Of a stretch of 24,637 bases of DNA, positions 1 through 7,948 are shown in pieces. The notes beneath the pieces are model-generated. The model was not told where the DNA came from and ran no database searches. It was given only the letters and a program-made list of their open reading frames with translations. The position numbers were made by a program, and so were the translations under genes. The stretch is from an uncultured Fenollaria sp. (GTDB lineage Bacteria; Bacillota; Clostridia; Tissierellales; Peptoniphilaceae). Each line of letters opens with the position of its first letter. Position 1 is the stretch's first letter. The stretch is taken from NCBI RefSeq assembly GCF_946221515.1, contig NZ_CAMJVK010000025.1, positions 1-24,637 of the forward strand, in the 5' to 3' direction.

Positions 1-179
1 CATTTACAGTAAGAAGATTGTCATATGGTATTGGTGTTGAAAGAACATTCTTACTTCACTCTCCAAGAATCGACAAGATCGTTCTTGTTAGAAAAGGTAG
101 AGTTAGAAGAGCTAAACTTTACTACTTAAGAGACAGAGTAGGTAAAGCTGCTAAAGTTAGAGAAAAACAATCGTTTTAA
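1..179 (+). CDS. rplS: 50S ribosomal protein L19, C-terminal part (5' truncated by window)
   Basis: Only the last 58 codons are present, in the frame starting at base 3. They read FTVRRLSYGIGVERTF, then LHSPRIDKI, then RKGRVRRAKLYYLRD, ending at TAA 177-179. This is the conserved basic C-terminal half of bacterial L19, which sits at the 30S/50S interface of the large subunit. The start lies upstream of the window. A hairpin terminator follows 8 nt after the stop, so rplS ends its transcript here. The next gene, ylqF, encodes a 50S assembly GTPase and commonly neighbours rplS in Firmicutes. Confidence 0.95.
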   Translation, partial: FTVRRLSYGIGVERTFLLHSPRIDKIVLVRKGRVRRAKLYYLRDRVGKAAKVREKQSF

Positions 180-187
180 TTGATGTA

Positions 188-220
188 AAGACATTCTATT
201 AAGAGAGTGTCTTTTTTCTT
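188..220 (+). terminator. Rho-independent terminator after rplS
   Basis: AAGACATTCT (188-197) pairs with AGAGTGTCTT (204-213): ten pairs including one G-U, closed by a 6-nt loop. A T-rich tail follows directly (212-217, then CTT). It separates the L19 transcript from ylqF. Confidence 0.85.
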
Positions 221-232
221 TTGCGATATTTA

Positions 233-259
233 TTTACATTGACTGTCTTTTGTGATAAT
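233..259 (+). promoter_or_regulatory. Probable extended -10 promoter for the ylqF operon
   Basis: TGTGATAAT (251-259) is an extended -10 element. TTTACA (233-238) gives a -35 at a short 15-nt spacing. TTGACT (239-244) is closer to consensus but is only 9 nt from the -10. The element lies between the rplS terminator and the ylqF SD, with a predicted start near 266. The next gap upstream of a start codon that clearly holds another promoter is before rplU, so this promoter could serve ylqF through topA. Confidence 0.55.
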
Positions 260-287
260 ATAGAAGATAGTTAGGAAGGTGTATGCT

Positions 288-1127
288 ATGAATATAAATT
301 GGTACCCTGGACATATGAAGAAGACGAGAGAGTCTTTAATAGAGATGTCAAAGTTAGTCGATATAGTTATCGAGCTAATAGATGCGAGAGCACCTATGTC
401 GAGCACGAACCCCATAATCAAAGAAATAACGGCTAATAAAGCCAAGATCATATTATTAAATAAAGCGGACTTAGCAGATGAGAGAGTCAATAAGAAATGG
501 ATAGCTCATTACAAGGATGCAAAGTGCATTGAGTTCAACGCGAAAGACAAATCGAACGTGAAGAAGATTATTGACTTATCTCGCAAAGAGGTCGACAAAT
601 ATCACAAAGAGCACAAACAAAGAGAGCACTTTGGACCTATCAAGGCCATGGTCGTCGGCATACCAAATGTTGGCAAGTCTACTTTTATTAACTTAATGAA
701 CAATAAAAAGAGCCTTAAGACAGGCAACAAGCCGGGTGTAACTAAGAAGAACCAATGGATTAAGGTCGATAATGACTTTATGCTTCTTGATACGCCAGGT
801 GTTTTGTGGCCAAAGTTTGAGAGTCAAGAGATAGGCATGAATCTTGCCTTCATCGGCTCAATCAAAGATGAGATACTTAACAAAGACGACATCGCCATCG
901 CCCTAATTAAATTCCTTAAGGCTAATTATAGTGGTGCGCTTAACGCGAGATACAAGGTCAACGAGGACGCTACAGAGCTTGAAATTCTTGAGGAGATAGC
1001 AAAGAACAGAGGCTTTATACTTAAAGGCAATGAGCTTGATGTATACAAGGCGATAAATATATTAGTAGATGAGTTCAGGAATGGACTTTTAGGCAGAATT
1101 TCACTTGAGGAGCCGCTAGATGAATAA
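288..1127 (+). CDS. ylqF: Ribosome biogenesis GTPase YlqF/RbgA
   Basis: Circularly permuted GTPase that acts in late assembly of the 50S subunit in Firmicutes. The motif order is diagnostic: G4 NKAD (58-61) comes before G1 GIPNVGKS (124-131) and G3 DTPG (168-171). The N-terminus NWYPGHMKK is typical of RbgA, and the remaining ~100 residues form the helical C-terminal domain. The 279 aa length is normal. The start chosen is ATG 288, which has SD AGGAAGG at 273-279 with 8 nt spacing; the in-frame GTG at 279 would overlap the SD. The 3' end overlaps rnhB by 8 nt, implying coupled translation. Context downstream of rplS fits a ribosome-assembly role. Confidence 0.96.
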   Translation: MNINWYPGHMKKTRESLIEMSKLVDIVIELIDARAPMSSTNPIIKEITANKAKIILLNKADLADERVNKKWIAHYKDAKCIEFNAKDKSNVKKIIDLSRKEVDKYHKEHKQREHFGPIKAMVVGIPNVGKSTFINLMNNKKSLKTGNKPGVTKKNQWIKVDNDFMLLDTPGVLWPKFESQEIGMNLAFIGSIKDEILNKDDIAIALIKFLKANYSGALNARYKVNEDATELEILEEIAKNRGFILKGNELDVYKAINILVDEFRNGLLGRISLEEPLDE

Positions 1128-1746
1128 AGATTATGAAGATAAACTTTTTAATGAAGGACACAAGATTATAGTCGGCATAGACGAGGTAGGTAGAGGGCCA
1201 TTCTTTGGGGATGTACTTGCCTGCGCCATAGCTTTTGAAAAGGACTTCTTTATGGAAGAGGTAAACGATTCGAAAAAGCTAAGCCAAAAGAAGAGAGAAA
1301 AGATTTTTAAAGAGCTAGTTAAAAACGCCATCGGCATAGGAATTGGCAAGGCGAGTCCTGAAGAGATCGACGAAATCAACATCAAAGAGGCAACTCATCT
1401 AGCTATGCAAAGGGCAGTAGAAGACTTTCATGATGATATGAACAATAAGCTAAGACCTGATATAATCTTGATTGACGCGGAAAAGATTGACATAGATATA
1501 GAGCAAAGAGCCATTGTTCATGGCGATGCTACTGTATTTACTATAGCTGCGGCAAGTATAGTTGCAAAGGTACTTAGAGATGCTGACATTACTTATTTAG
1601 CAGGGAAGTATCCAGACTATGACCTTGAGAATAACAAAGGCTATGGTACTAAAAAGCATAGAGAGGCTATATTAAAGTATGGACCTACGCCGCTACATAG
1701 AAAAACTTTTTTGAGAAAGCTTTTGGGTAATGACGATGCAAAATAA
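1120..1746 (+). CDS. rnhB: Ribonuclease HII
   Basis: Cleaves the RNA strand of RNA/DNA hybrids and removes single ribonucleotides misincorporated in DNA. The signature GIDEVGRGP (19-27) carries the first two acidic residues D21 and E22. D119 (in LIDAE) and D154 (in VLRDA) complete the DEDD metal site, and DSKKLS follows the first motif as in the family. At 208 aa it is full length. ATG 1120 lies inside ylqF and has SD GAGGAG (1107-1112) with 7 nt spacing. It overlaps yraN by 17 nt. The ylqF-rnhB-yraN-comM-dprA-topA order is common in clostridia. Confidence 0.97.
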   Translation: MNKDYEDKLFNEGHKIIVGIDEVGRGPFFGDVLACAIAFEKDFFMEEVNDSKKLSQKKREKIFKELVKNAIGIGIGKASPEEIDEINIKEATHLAMQRAVEDFHDDMNNKLRPDIILIDAEKIDIDIEQRAIVHGDATVFTIAAASIVAKVLRDADITYLAGKYPDYDLENNKGYGTKKHREAILKYGPTPLHRKTFLRKLLGNDDAK

Positions 1747-2113
1747 TTTTAATAGAAAAGACAATAGAAAAAAGGGTAGATTTGGTGAAGAAGAAGCTAA
1801 GGAATATCTTCAAAACGAAGGCTACTTCATACTAGATCAAAACTATCAGGTAAGAGATGGCGAGATAGATATCATTGCAAGGGACGATGAGTACCTAATT
1901 TTTGTTGAAGTCAAGGCCAGAAACAAGATGGATTACGGTAGGCCCATGGAGGCTGTTACTAAATCTAAGCAAAAGAAGATAATCAAAACGGCTGAGTACT
2001 ATCTGTACGAACATCAAAACTTAAACTATCAGCCAAGATTTGATGTGATTGAAGTGAATTTTTCTACGAATAAGATTAAGCATATTAAAAACGCATTTTG
2101 GATAGGAGATTAA
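1730..2113 (+). CDS. yraN: YraN/UPF0102 family endonuclease-like protein
   Basis: Small protein (127 aa) of the UPF0102 family, which has a restriction-endonuclease-like fold. The PD-(D/E)xK-type core is visible: E20, then GEID (44-47) and EVK (60-62). Family members are thought to act on nucleic acids, but a precise role is not well established. Its position between rnhB and comM suggests DNA processing. Two in-frame ATGs (1730 and 1736) both lie inside rnhB and the SD is weak (TTGGG, 1723-1727), so the exact start is uncertain by two codons. Translation is probably coupled to rnhB. Confidence 0.9.
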   Translation: MTMQNNFNRKDNRKKGRFGEEEAKEYLQNEGYFILDQNYQVRDGEIDIIARDDEYLIFVEVKARNKMDYGRPMEAVTKSKQKKIIKTAEYYLYEHQNLNYQPRFDVIEVNFSTNKIKHIKNAFWIGD

Positions 2114-2115
2114 AG

Positions 2116-3642
2116 ATGTATTCTAAAGTAAATACTTGTGTTTTACAAGGTTTGAACGCAAGGATAATTAACGTTGAGAGCGACTTATCAAGTGGCTTAC
2201 CACAATTTAATATCGTTGGGCTTGCTGATACTGCGATAAAAGAGTCTAAGGAAAGAGTTAGAACAGCTGTAAAGAACTCGGATATAGAGTTTCCAATCAA
2301 GAGGATAACCATTAATTTAGCGCCAGCAAATGAAAAGAAGGAAGGTTCTCAGATGGACCTTGCCATCGCTGTGGGTATTTTACTTGCGAACGGTGATATC
2401 GATAATCAAGATACATCTGACATGGTCATCATAGGTGAACTCGCTTTAGATGGTACAGTAAACTCAGTTCAAGGCGCACTACCTATGCTTATATCGATGC
2501 GCGGCCTTAATGTTAAAAAATGCATAGTTCCTGATGCGAACAAAAAAGAGTGCGCTATAGTTGAAGATATAGAGATAATTCCTGTAAAAAACTTAAGGGA
2601 AGTAGTTGATTATCTTAATGGACAAATTGTGATAGAGCCATATAAAAATGAGGAAGAAGAGATTATAAACACGATTGATGACAGCGTGGACTTCTCTGAT
2701 ATGAAGGGCCAAGAAGGCCTTAAGAGAGCTATGGAGATAGCTGCCGCTGGTGGACATAACATGCTTATCATAGGCCCACCAGGCTCAGGCAAGACCATGG
2801 CTGCAAGAAGGCTAGCAACAATACTACCCGATCTTACTTTTGAAGAAGCGATAGAGATTACAAAGATATATAGTATTTCAGGCTTATTAAAGGACGAAGG
2901 CCTAGTAAAGAGAAGACCATTCAGGTCGCCTCACCACACATCATCAGATGTTGCCTTGATAGGCGGAGGAAGAATACCAAAGCCAGGCGAAGTTTCACTT
3001 GCGCATCACGGAGTCTTGTTCCTAGACGAATTGCCAGAATTTCCTAGAAAAGTTTTGGAAGTATTAAGACAGCCAATTGAAGATGGCGAAGTAACAGTTT
3101 CACGTGTTAACGCAACTTTAAAGTATCCATCCAAGTTCATGTTTGTAGCATCTATGAATCCATGTCCATGTGGCTACTTTGGCGACGAAACTCACCAATG
3201 CACTTGTACTCAAAGTCAAATTGACAGGTACTTAGGTAAAATCTCAAGCCCATTGTTAGATAGAATCGACATACATATCGAGGTAAAACCGGTTAAGTAC
3301 GATGAATTAAGTTCAAAGACTGAATGCGAATCGTCTGAAACCATTCGCGAGAGGGTCAATAGGGCAAGAAAGAGACAGCTTGAAAGATATAAAAAAGAAG
3401 GAATCATCTCAAACTCAGAGCTTACAAACAAAATGATTAAGAAATATGTCAAACTTGATGACAAGGCTCAAGAGATTATGGAATTTGCTTTCAAAAAATT
3501 TAATTTCAGTGCAAGAAGCTATAACAAGATACTTAAACTTGCGAGAACTATTGCCGATTTAGCTGATAGTGACTTAGTTTTAGAAAAGCATGTACTTGAA
3601 GCAATTCAATATAGAACTCTAGATAAGAAATACTGGAGATAA
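2116..3642 (+). CDS. comM: YifB/ComM-family Mg-chelatase-like AAA+ ATPase
   Basis: ComM is a hexameric helicase that promotes branch migration of incoming DNA during natural transformation; the family is also widespread in species not known to be competent. Domains in order: N-terminal ChlI/Lon-protease-like fold (~1-170), AAA+ core with Walker A GPPGSGKT (220-227) and Walker B FLDE (D304, E305), a cysteine-rich NPCPCGYFGD segment, and a Mg-chelatase C-terminal helical domain (~410-505). At 508 aa the length is standard. The start is ATG 2116, with SD AGGAG (2104-2108) and 7 nt spacing. A TTG at 2098 in the same frame is upstream of this SD and unlikely. dprA follows after 1 nt. Confidence 0.95.
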   Translation: MYSKVNTCVLQGLNARIINVESDLSSGLPQFNIVGLADTAIKESKERVRTAVKNSDIEFPIKRITINLAPANEKKEGSQMDLAIAVGILLANGDIDNQDTSDMVIIGELALDGTVNSVQGALPMLISMRGLNVKKCIVPDANKKECAIVEDIEIIPVKNLREVVDYLNGQIVIEPYKNEEEEIINTIDDSVDFSDMKGQEGLKRAMEIAAAGGHNMLIIGPPGSGKTMAARRLATILPDLTFEEAIEITKIYSISGLLKDEGLVKRRPFRSPHHTSSDVALIGGGRIPKPGEVSLAHHGVLFLDELPEFPRKVLEVLRQPIEDGEVTVSRVNATLKYPSKFMFVASMNPCPCGYFGDETHQCTCTQSQIDRYLGKISSPLLDRIDIHIEVKPVKYDELSSKTECESSETIRERVNRARKRQLERYKKEGIISNSELTNKMIKKYVKLDDKAQEIMEFAFKKFNFSARSYNKILKLARTIADLADSDLVLEKHVLEAIQYRTLDKKYWR

Positions 3643-3643
3643 G

Positions 3644-4726
3644 ATGGATAATAGAGATATACTTTTGTATTTAAACAGCATCTTTGCTGAAAGAGCTGCT
3701 GTATTTAGCTTATTTGATTTAAATATCGAGCTAAATGATATCATGAATATGGATAGAGCTTCATTAAAAAAGCTAAATCTATTTCCTGATGCAATTATAA
3801 ATAAGATTGTAAATGATGATAAAGAGGCAATTGTTTACAAAATTAAGGAAAAGCTCGATAAGATTGACGCGGACTTCATGACTTTTCTTGACGAAGATTT
3901 TCCAAGCAGACTACTATTTATTGACGATCCACCGTATTTACTTTTTTACAAGGGAAAGATTATAGATGACGATGAAAACTCTGTTGCCATAGTTGGCGCG
4001 AGAAAGTCCTCAAGCTATGGTCAGCTCGCGTGCAAGGAGATTGCTCGCGATTTATCTATGAAGAAGATCTGTATTATATCAGGTCTTGCGCTTGGCATTG
4101 ACTCAATCGCGCATCAAACAGCTCTTGAAAATGATAATAGAACCATAGCCGTTATTGGTAATGGTATTGATCAGATATACCCAAGGCGCAACGAAAGACT
4201 TTACGCAGAGATAGCGGATCACGGAGCAGTTATATCAGAGTTTCCTCTAGGTGAGCAGCCGCTAAGATATAATTTTCCTGTGAGAAATAGAATTATAAGC
4301 GCTTTATCTAAATTAGTTATAGTAGTTGAGGCGCAAAAGAGGAGCGGCTCATTAATTACAGCAAGACTTGCACTTGAGCAAGGAAGAGACGTCTACGCCG
4401 TGCCAGGCAACATCTTCTCGGCTAATAGTGAGGGCTGCAACACGCTCATTAGGGATGGAGCAGGTATATACACAAATATCGATGACCTGATTGAAACTAG
4501 TAGTCTGGTGGACAATTCCATAGCTATGGCAGAAGAAAATTTAGATTTAAGTGATGACGAAAGAAAAGTTTATGATATAATAAAGAACGGCGATGTAAAT
4601 TATGAGATAATACTCGCAAAAGCGGGCCTTGACAGCGCTTCCTTATCGGCTCTACTAACAATACTTGAGCTAAAGGGCGTAATAACGAGTCAAGGACAAA
4701 GAACATACTATGCGAACAGAAGGTGA
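3644..4726 (+). CDS. dprA: DNA-processing protein DprA/Smf
   Basis: Binds incoming single-stranded DNA and loads RecA in transformation. The Rossmann-like fold begins at VGARKS (G118-R120) and continues through SGLALGID (146-153), GNGIDQIYP, and RSGSLITA (from R233). The last ~60 residues resemble the winged-helix (DML1-like) C-terminal domain. The N-terminal ~100 residues form the variable helical domain. The 360 aa length is normal. ATG 3644 is 1 nt after the comM stop, so the two are co-translated. Having comM and dprA adjacent gives the cell two DNA-processing steps of transformation; uptake genes are not in this window. Confidence 0.96.
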   Translation: MDNRDILLYLNSIFAERAAVFSLFDLNIELNDIMNMDRASLKKLNLFPDAIINKIVNDDKEAIVYKIKEKLDKIDADFMTFLDEDFPSRLLFIDDPPYLLFYKGKIIDDDENSVAIVGARKSSSYGQLACKEIARDLSMKKICIISGLALGIDSIAHQTALENDNRTIAVIGNGIDQIYPRRNERLYAEIADHGAVISEFPLGEQPLRYNFPVRNRIISALSKLVIVVEAQKRSGSLITARLALEQGRDVYAVPGNIFSANSEGCNTLIRDGAGIYTNIDDLIETSSLVDNSIAMAEENLDLSDDERKVYDIIKNGDVNYEIILAKAGLDSASLSALLTILELKGVITSQGQRTYYANRR

Positions 4727-4732
4727 TGAAAG

Positions 4733-6808
4733 ATGGATTTAATTATAGTTGAGTCCCCAACGAAGGCGAAGACTATATCTAGGTTTTTGCCAAAGACTTA
4801 TAAGATAGTCGCTTCGAAGGGACATTTAAGGGACCTGCCAAAGAGTAGGTTTGCGATTGATGTAGAAAATAATTTTGAACCAGAATATATAAATATAAGA
4901 GGAAAAGGACCTATTATCAATGAGCTTAAGGATTTAGCTAAAAAAGCCGATAGAGTTTATCTCGCAACCGACCCCGATAGAGAGGGTGAGGCAATTAGCT
5001 TTCACCTAGCTTATATTTTAGATATAGATCCAAAGGAGCTTGACAGAATTGAGTTTCATGAAATAACTAAAAATGCTGTAACTAAGGCTATAGAAGAGCC
5101 ACGCGGCATTGACATGGACTTAGTTGATGCTCAGCAAGCAAGAAGAGTGCTTGATAGGATTGTTGGTTACAAAATAAGCCCAATACTATGGAAGAAGATC
5201 AGATCTGGTCTATCAGCAGGTAGGGTACAATCAAGTGCGCTTAAACTTATTGTTGACAGAAAAAGAGAGATTGATGCCTTTGTTCCTGAAGAGTACTGGA
5301 ACTTGAAGGCTTTGTATAAGCATGGAAATGAAGAGTACGAAGCAAAGTTCGTTGGAACAAGTGATGGCAAAGGCAAAGTTAATAAGCTTGATGTTCATAA
5401 CGTAAAAGAGAAGAACGCCATGGTTAAAGAGATTAAGGCAGCTGATCATATTTGTGAAAGCATCAAAAAATCAGTATCGTCAAGAATGCCTAGTCCGCCA
5501 TATACAACGAGTACACTTCAACAAGATGCATCGAGGATATTAAATTTCTCCTCATCAAAGACTATGAAAGTGGCTCAAAGCCTCTACGAAGGCATTAACA
5601 TTGGCAGGGGTTCACAAACAGGTCTCATCACTTACATGAGAACCGACTCGACAAGGCTTTCTGATGAAGCTTGTAGCGCTGCTCAAAGCTATATTCTTAG
5701 TCAATATGGCAAGGAATATCACAAGAAGAATAATTACGTGCAAAAGAAGTCAAAGAACGCTCAAGACGCGCACGAAGCGATAAGACCAGTTAATATAAAC
5801 ATAAATCCCAGTCAAATATCAAAGTACTTGTCACAGGACGAGCTTAAGCTTTATAGATTAATTTGGCAAAGATTTTTAATGACACAAATGGCGAGCGCTA
5901 AGTTTGATACTTTGACTATAGATTTTGCTTCTGGTAAATATATATTTAGATCAAACTACAAGAGCTTAAAGTTTGATGGTTTCTTAAAAGTTTCGTCGTA
6001 TGAAAAGTTTGATGATAAGAAAGATGTCAAGCTTAAGGCAAAAGACAAAGTTGATTTAGAAAAGATAGAAGGCGAAAAGAAATTTACTCAGCCTAAGAGT
6101 TATTATACAGAAGCGACTTTGATTAAGGCGCTTGAAGAGCTCGGCATAGGTAGACCAAGTACTTACTCACCAACTATATCGACACTGATCAATCGTAATT
6201 ATATAGAGATAGAAAAGAAGATGTTTATACCGACAGAGCTTGGCATATCAGTTACTAAGCTTATGGAAGAGAACTTCAACTCCATAGTCGATGCGAATTT
6301 TACGGCTTATCTAGAGAGCAAACTTGATGATATCGCTGTCGGCAAGGTCGAGTGGAAGGATGTAATAGCGGACTTTTATGAAGACTTTATCAAGGACGTA
6401 GAAAAAGCAGAGAAAGAAGCAAAGGACTATGAGCTTAAAGATGAAGTGACTGATGTTAAGTGCAAGCTATGCGGAAAGCCTATGCTTGTTAAGAGATCAA
6501 GATATGGCAAGTTCCTTGGCTGTTCGGGCTTCCCTGAGTGTAAGTACACTGAGCCAATCGTTGAAAAGACGGGAGCACTTTGCCCTAAGTGTGGCCACGA
6601 TATAATTAAGAAGAAGTCAAAGACAGGCAGAATTTTTTATGGCTGCTCTAACTATCCAAACTGTGACTTCGCTACTTTTGATGAGGTTTATTCAAAGCCA
6701 TGTCCTAAGTGTGGCAAGTACAGAACAATCAAGAGAAAGAGCAAAGAAAACATCATTACTTGTCCAAATTGTGGCTTCGAAGAAGTGATTGATAAGAAAA
6801 AAAGCTAA
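4733..6808 (+). CDS. topA: DNA topoisomerase I (type IA)
   Basis: Relaxes negative supercoils. The TOPRIM domain begins at once: LIIVESPTKAKTI with E7, and DPDRE with D80, D82 and E84 for metal binding. The catalytic tyrosine is Y301 in LITYMRTDS. After the four-domain core (to ~560) come three C4 zinc-finger-like modules (~577-682), each opening with CxxC; the last, closing with CPNC, is the most divergent. The 691 aa length is normal. ATG 4733 follows dprA by 6 nt with SD AAGGTGATG overlapping the dprA stop. No convincing terminator is seen before the rplU promoter. Confidence 0.98.
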   Translation: MDLIIVESPTKAKTISRFLPKTYKIVASKGHLRDLPKSRFAIDVENNFEPEYINIRGKGPIINELKDLAKKADRVYLATDPDREGEAISFHLAYILDIDPKELDRIEFHEITKNAVTKAIEEPRGIDMDLVDAQQARRVLDRIVGYKISPILWKKIRSGLSAGRVQSSALKLIVDRKREIDAFVPEEYWNLKALYKHGNEEYEAKFVGTSDGKGKVNKLDVHNVKEKNAMVKEIKAADHICESIKKSVSSRMPSPPYTTSTLQQDASRILNFSSSKTMKVAQSLYEGINIGRGSQTGLITYMRTDSTRLSDEACSAAQSYILSQYGKEYHKKNNYVQKKSKNAQDAHEAIRPVNININPSQISKYLSQDELKLYRLIWQRFLMTQMASAKFDTLTIDFASGKYIFRSNYKSLKFDGFLKVSSYEKFDDKKDVKLKAKDKVDLEKIEGEKKFTQPKSYYTEATLIKALEELGIGRPSTYSPTISTLINRNYIEIEKKMFIPTELGISVTKLMEENFNSIVDANFTAYLESKLDDIAVGKVEWKDVIADFYEDFIKDVEKAEKEAKDYELKDEVTDVKCKLCGKPMLVKRSRYGKFLGCSGFPECKYTEPIVEKTGALCPKCGHDIIKKKSKTGRIFYGCSNYPNCDFATFDEVYSKPCPKCGKYRTIKRKSKENIITCPNCGFEEVIDKKKS

Positions 6809-6834
6809 AATATCAAATATTATTCAAAAAAAGC

Positions 6835-6862
6835 TTGACATTTTCATCATTTCTGATATAAT
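6835..6862 (+). promoter_or_regulatory. Strong sigma-A promoter for rplU-prp-rpmA
   Basis: Perfect TTGACA (6835-6840), 16-nt spacer, perfect TATAAT (6857-6862), with a TG at 6854-6855 making an extended -10. The predicted start near 6869 leaves a ~70-nt leader before the rplU start codon, matching the high expression expected of ribosomal protein genes. Confidence 0.92.
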
Positions 6863-6868
6863 AGTTAG

Positions 6869-6935
6869 GTAAACCGCTCAGAATTGGTTTTAAGTTGATC
6901 ACCAATGATGGCGAGACTAAGTTAGAGGAGGTATT
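6869..6935 (+). ncRNA. Candidate L21 leader (cis-regulatory RNA)
   Basis: The leader between the promoter and the rplU start is ~70 nt. It shows AAACC (6871-6875) pairing with GGTTT (6886-6890), a small ATCA/TGAT hairpin (6898-6909), and the SD AGAGGAGG (6924-6931) near its end. Position, size and the flow into rplU fit the L21 leader known from Firmicutes, thought to allow autoregulation by L21. This is a call by resemblance and position; a covariance-model search was not possible here. Confidence 0.55.
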
Positions 6936-6939
6936 AGAC

Positions 6940-7251
6940 TTGTACGCAATTGTAGAAACTGGTGGAAAGCAATACATGGTTAAAGAAAACGATGTAATCC
7001 ACGTAGAAAAGTTAGAAGCTAATGAAGGCGACGAAATTAGCTTAGACACTGTACTTTTCGTCTCTAATGATGGGGATAATAAAGTAGGTAAACCTTATGT
7101 AGATGGTGCTAAGGTTACTTGCAAAGTTTTGAAACAAGGTAAATCTAAAAAGATTGTTGTATTCAAATACAAACCTAAAAAGAACGAAAGAAAGAAAAAA
7201 GGTCATAGACAACCATTTACAAGATTAGAAGTAACTAAGATCGAAGCTTAG
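6940..7251 (+). CDS. rplU: 50S ribosomal protein L21
   Basis: Binds 23S rRNA in the large subunit. The N-terminus YAIVETGGKQYMV and the C-terminal basic stretch (KPKKNERKKKGHRQ) are diagnostic of L21. The start is TTG 6940: it gives the standard 103 aa protein and has SD AGAGGAGG (6924-6931) at 8 nt. The open frame extends to a TTG at 6895, but that segment is leader RNA containing the SD. It is first in rplU-prp-rpmA, with prp 2 nt downstream. A TTG start behind a strong SD may be part of leader-based control. Confidence 0.97.
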   Translation: MYAIVETGGKQYMVKENDVIHVEKLEANEGDEISLDTVLFVSNDGDNKVGKPYVDGAKVTCKVLKQGKSKKIVVFKYKPKKNERKKKGHRQPFTRLEVTKIEA

Positions 7252-7253
7252 TT

Positions 7254-7616
7254 ATGACTACAGTAAGTTTTTTCGAAAAAGATGGCAAGATACTAGGATT
7301 TGAGTTTGATGGACATGCAAATTACGCTCATGAAGATGGCATAGTTTGTGCAAGCCTCTCAGCACTTTCTATATCAACAGTCAATTCTTTAGAAGAAATA
7401 GCAGGATTAAATGAAAACGAAGAGTACTTCGTAGAAATTTATGAAGATGATGATAAAGACGAGGTTAAATTAAGTTTTAAGTATAGGACAGATGATCCTG
7501 AAAAGGACTACATAAGTCAGATACTACTTAAGTCTTTATTACTAAGCGTTAAAAATATATATAAGGAACACTCCGATAGAGTGGCTTTGTATGTGAAGGA
7601 GGTAAAGAAATGTTAA
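7254..7616 (+). CDS. prp: Ribosomal-processing cysteine protease Prp
   Basis: Prp (YsxB) removes the N-terminal extension of L27, an essential step in Staphylococcus aureus. The catalytic pair appears as GHANYAHEDGIVCASLSAL, with H21 and C32. The gene sits between rplU and rpmA, the invariant Firmicutes location, and overlaps its substrate gene rpmA by 7 nt. The 120 aa length is normal. The substrate encoded next door retains the cleavage motif, so protease and site are consistent. ATG 7254 follows rplU by 2 nt; the weak upstream SD suggests translational coupling and thus lower output than L21 or L27. Confidence 0.94.
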   Translation: MTTVSFFEKDGKILGFEFDGHANYAHEDGIVCASLSALSISTVNSLEEIAGLNENEEYFVEIYEDDDKDEVKLSFKYRTDDPEKDYISQILLKSLLLSVKNIYKEHSDRVALYVKEVKKC

Positions 7617-7900
7617 AAATTAATTTACAATTATTCTCCTCTAAAAAGGGACTTGGTTCTTCAAAAAACGGTAGAGACAGTAAGCCAAAAATGCTTGGAA
7701 CAAAGCGTGGAGACGGACAATTCGTTCTATCAGGTAACATTCTTGTAAGACAAAGAGGAACAAAGATTCATCCCGGTAATAATGTCGGTAGAGGAAAAGA
7801 CGATACACTTTTTGCTATGATTGATGGCGTTGTTAAATTCGAAAGAAAAGACAAGAAAAGAAAACAAGTAAGTGTATATCCAAAAGAAGTTTTAGCATAG
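7610..7900 (+). CDS. rpmA: 50S ribosomal protein L27 with cleavable N-terminal extension
   Basis: L27 reaches the peptidyl-transferase centre. The encoded N-terminus MLKINLQLFSSKKGLG matches the Firmicutes-type extension (consensus around NLQFFASKKG) that Prp cuts after the F, exposing SSKKG as the mature N-terminus. The remaining signature includes GSSKNGRDSKPKMLG and HPGNNVGRGKDDTLFA. The 96 aa length is normal with the extension. SD AAGGAGG lies inside the end of prp. Codon use is that of a highly expressed gene. A hairpin terminator begins 4 nt after the stop. Confidence 0.97.
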   Translation: MLKINLQLFSSKKGLGSSKNGRDSKPKMLGTKRGDGQFVLSGNILVRQRGTKIHPGNNVGRGKDDTLFAMIDGVVKFERKDKKRKQVSVYPKEVLA

Positions 7901-7904
7901 TTTT

Positions 7905-7931
7905 AAGGAACCGGTACACGGTTCCTTTTTT
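7905..7931 (+). terminator. Rho-independent terminator between rpmA and obg
   Basis: Perfect 9-bp stem AAGGAACCG (7905-7913) with CGGTTCCTT (7919-7927), a 5-nt loop, and a T-run continuing to 7931. The obg SD (AAGGTGGTG, 7935-7943) starts 3 nt after the T-run, and there is no room for a promoter between them. It probably acts as a partial terminator that lowers obg relative to the ribosomal proteins. Confidence 0.9.
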
Positions 7932-7948
7932 ATTAAGGTGGTGATAAT

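Noticed and set aside
279..287. GTG start for ylqF three codons upstream
   Set aside because: It overlaps the AGGAAGG SD, so it cannot be served by it; ATG 288 gives the family N-terminus.
2098..2115. Upstream extension of comM from a TTG
   Set aside because: It overlaps yraN and contains the SD; ATG 2116 gives the normal N-terminus.
6895..6939. Upstream extension of rplU from a TTG at 6895
   Set aside because: It would translate the leader and the SD; the 103 aa form from TTG 6940 matches L21 exactly.
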